Shown here: positions 43,258 through 44,196 of the stretch, one piece after another
Layout: each line of letters begins with the position of its first letter
Position numbering within the stretch: the first letter of the stretch is position 1
Made by a program: the position numbers and the translations under genes
Notes under the pieces: model-generated
The model's database searches: none
Told to the model about the DNA's origin: nothing
The model's input: the letters and a program-made list of their open reading frames with translations, nothing else
Assembly: GCA_947385875.1 (NCBI GenBank)
Contig: CANDMV010000015.1
Location: 1-44,196, forward strand
Origin: an uncultured Eubacterium sp.
GTDB lineage: Bacteria; Bacillota; Clostridia; Lachnospirales; Lachnospiraceae
Reading direction: 5' to 3'
Length of the DNA stretch: 44,196 bases

Positions 43258-44160
43258 TTAAATTTCTTCCTGAGTAATTTCTTCAGGATGCTCTATATAA
43301 TATTGATAAGGCTTGTCAGGATCTAAAAATAAGCCTTTGTGGGCAGAAGCTCCTTTGACGTATTTATGGTAATTGCCATAGCTGGTGGTCAGTATACCGT
43401 CATATCCTGCGGGTACAGGAACAGTGAGATATTCGAATGGAAGATATATAACATCAGAGTACCATTCTCTGAGTCGGCTTCTGGAACGATGGCATATTTC
43501 TGAAGTAATAAAGTTCACTTTTTCTGAAGTCCCAAAATGTGATTGGTTGAACAGCTCAAACTGGCGAAAGCGCTCTCTGACTGGCAGATTCAATAAATCC
43601 ATCAAAATATCAGAGCCGACGTGGAAATCAACACCTTCTGTTACGTAATAGCGCATTCTTTTTGAATTTGCAACTGTCTGCCAGACATCGCGTTGGACTG
43701 CAAGGATATTATCGCTAAAATTTTTGCCGTCAGGAGCATCATCAAAGGGATAAATATCTATAAATATTCCTTGATTAAATCTTGGATCCATATCCCGAAA
43801 TTCAATAGCTGTCGTACGGCTGTCACGAAGCTTGGAGATTGACCAGACCATTAAATCATTATAAGTGGTTTGGTAAAAGTAGGGATCTGTAAATTCTGAG
43901 GCGGCAATTTCTTGAAATTTTGTATATTCATCCCGGAACATAATAATGTCTATATCATCGTCCCATGGAATAAAGCCATTGTGCCGCACAGCACCCAATA
44001 GAGTTCCATATTCAACAAAATAAGTCAGGTTATACTTTTTGCATACTTCATCGAACTTTCTTAACAGTTCTAGTTCGACGTACCAGACCTTTTTACGTTT
44101 TTCAGAAACGAAGAAGTCACACCGGACCTCTTCTTTTATGAAAGATTCATCAAATTCCAT
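43258..44160 (-). CDS. LicD family phosphotransferase, copy 4
   Basis: 300 residues, on the opposite strand to the other three and the most diverged. The core is complete: 'YFVEYGTLLGAVRHNGFIPW' (47-66) with 'WDDDID' (66-71) and 'GIFIDIYPFDDAPD', keeping the second acidic block. It shares the N-terminal 'FxEEVRCxFxVxEKxKxxW' pattern with copy 3. The ribosome-binding site GAAAGG lies upstream of the ATG. The promoter, if it has its own, is beyond the end of the window; the last 36 bases show only this leader. The neighbouring HisC-like gene suggests an amino-containing substituent. Confidence 0.88.
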   Translation of the reverse strand: MEFDESFIKEEVRCDFFVSEKRKKVWYVELELLRKFDEVCKKYNLTYFVEYGTLLGAVRHNGFIPWDDDIDIIMFRDEYTKFQEIAASEFTDPYFYQTTYNDLMVWSISKLRDSRTTAIEFRDMDPRFNQGIFIDIYPFDDAPDGKNFSDNILAVQRDVWQTVANSKRMRYYVTEGVDFHVGSDILMDLLNLPVRERFRQFELFNQSHFGTSEKVNFITSEICHRSRSRLREWYSDVIYLPFEYLTVPVPAGYDGILTTSYGNYHKYVKGASAHKGLFLDPDKPYQYYIEHPEEITQEEI

Positions 44161-44196
44161 ATTATAAACAGCCTTTCTTCATAAGAAACTATAAAA

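Overview
The window reads as a chromosomal motility locus from a low-GC, Gram-positive, anaerobic Firmicute. The flagellar protein sequences (flagellin, FlgK/FlgL, FliW/CsrA), the strong AAGGAGG ribosome-binding sites and the sigma-28 promoters of the TAAAGTTT-N11-GCCGATAA type fit the Lachnospiraceae (Roseburia/Agathobacter/Butyrivibrio-like). The family-level assignment is inference. I saw no rRNA, tRNA, CRISPR array, transposase or phage gene.

Region 1 (1-13380), late flagellar genes, all on the + strand: flgM, flgN, two tandem flgK paralogues, an unusually long flgL, fliW-csrA (overlapping), flaG, an unusually long fliD, fliS, a coiled-coil FliT/FlgN-like protein, and a short flagellin. 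Sigma-28 promoters precede flgM, flaG and flagellin. The flagellin leader carries a hairpin presenting GGA in its loop plus a GGA-containing Shine-Dalgarno, the layout expected for CsrA repression relieved by FliW.

Region 2 (13413-23155), glycosyltransferases directly after flagellin: a minus-strand operon (CgeB-like, GT2, CgeB-like) converging on flagellin. Divergent from it is a plus-strand series: two more CgeB-like enzymes, a methyltransferase-like protein, and two DUF4422 proteins, one fused to a GT2-like domain.

Region 3 (23241-38440): a lone 120-residue helical protein with its own sigma-28 promoter and terminator; three tandem LicD-family phosphotransferases; then a long plus-strand run that starts at a strong sigma-28 promoter. 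This run encodes a LicC-like nucleotidyltransferase, a TagB/TagF-like transferase with a probable beta-propeller tail, an RgpF-like protein, a GT92-like enzyme, a GT2, a methyltransferase, and a large chimera ending in a citrate-lyase-ligase-type nucleotidyltransferase.

Region 4 (38445-44196): a minus-strand group (NKWYS sulfotransferase-like, a lone Rossmann protein, and a frameshifted capsule-type glycosyltransferase), a divergent Rossmann-methyltransferase, a HisC-like aminotransferase and a fourth LicD.

Taken together, regions 2-4 look like a flagellin-decoration island that builds a glycan and adds a nucleotide-activated phospho-substituent (LicC-like, LicD and TagF-like chemistry). Three observations tie it to motility control: sigma-28 promoters in front of island genes; a nearly identical 25-nt hairpin element, with one compensatory base-pair change, in the leaders of two island genes about 26 kb apart on opposite strands; and the presence of GGA in that hairpin's loop, which suggests CsrA binding. 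A GxGxxG Rossmann module recurs in five island proteins fused to four different partners or standing alone.
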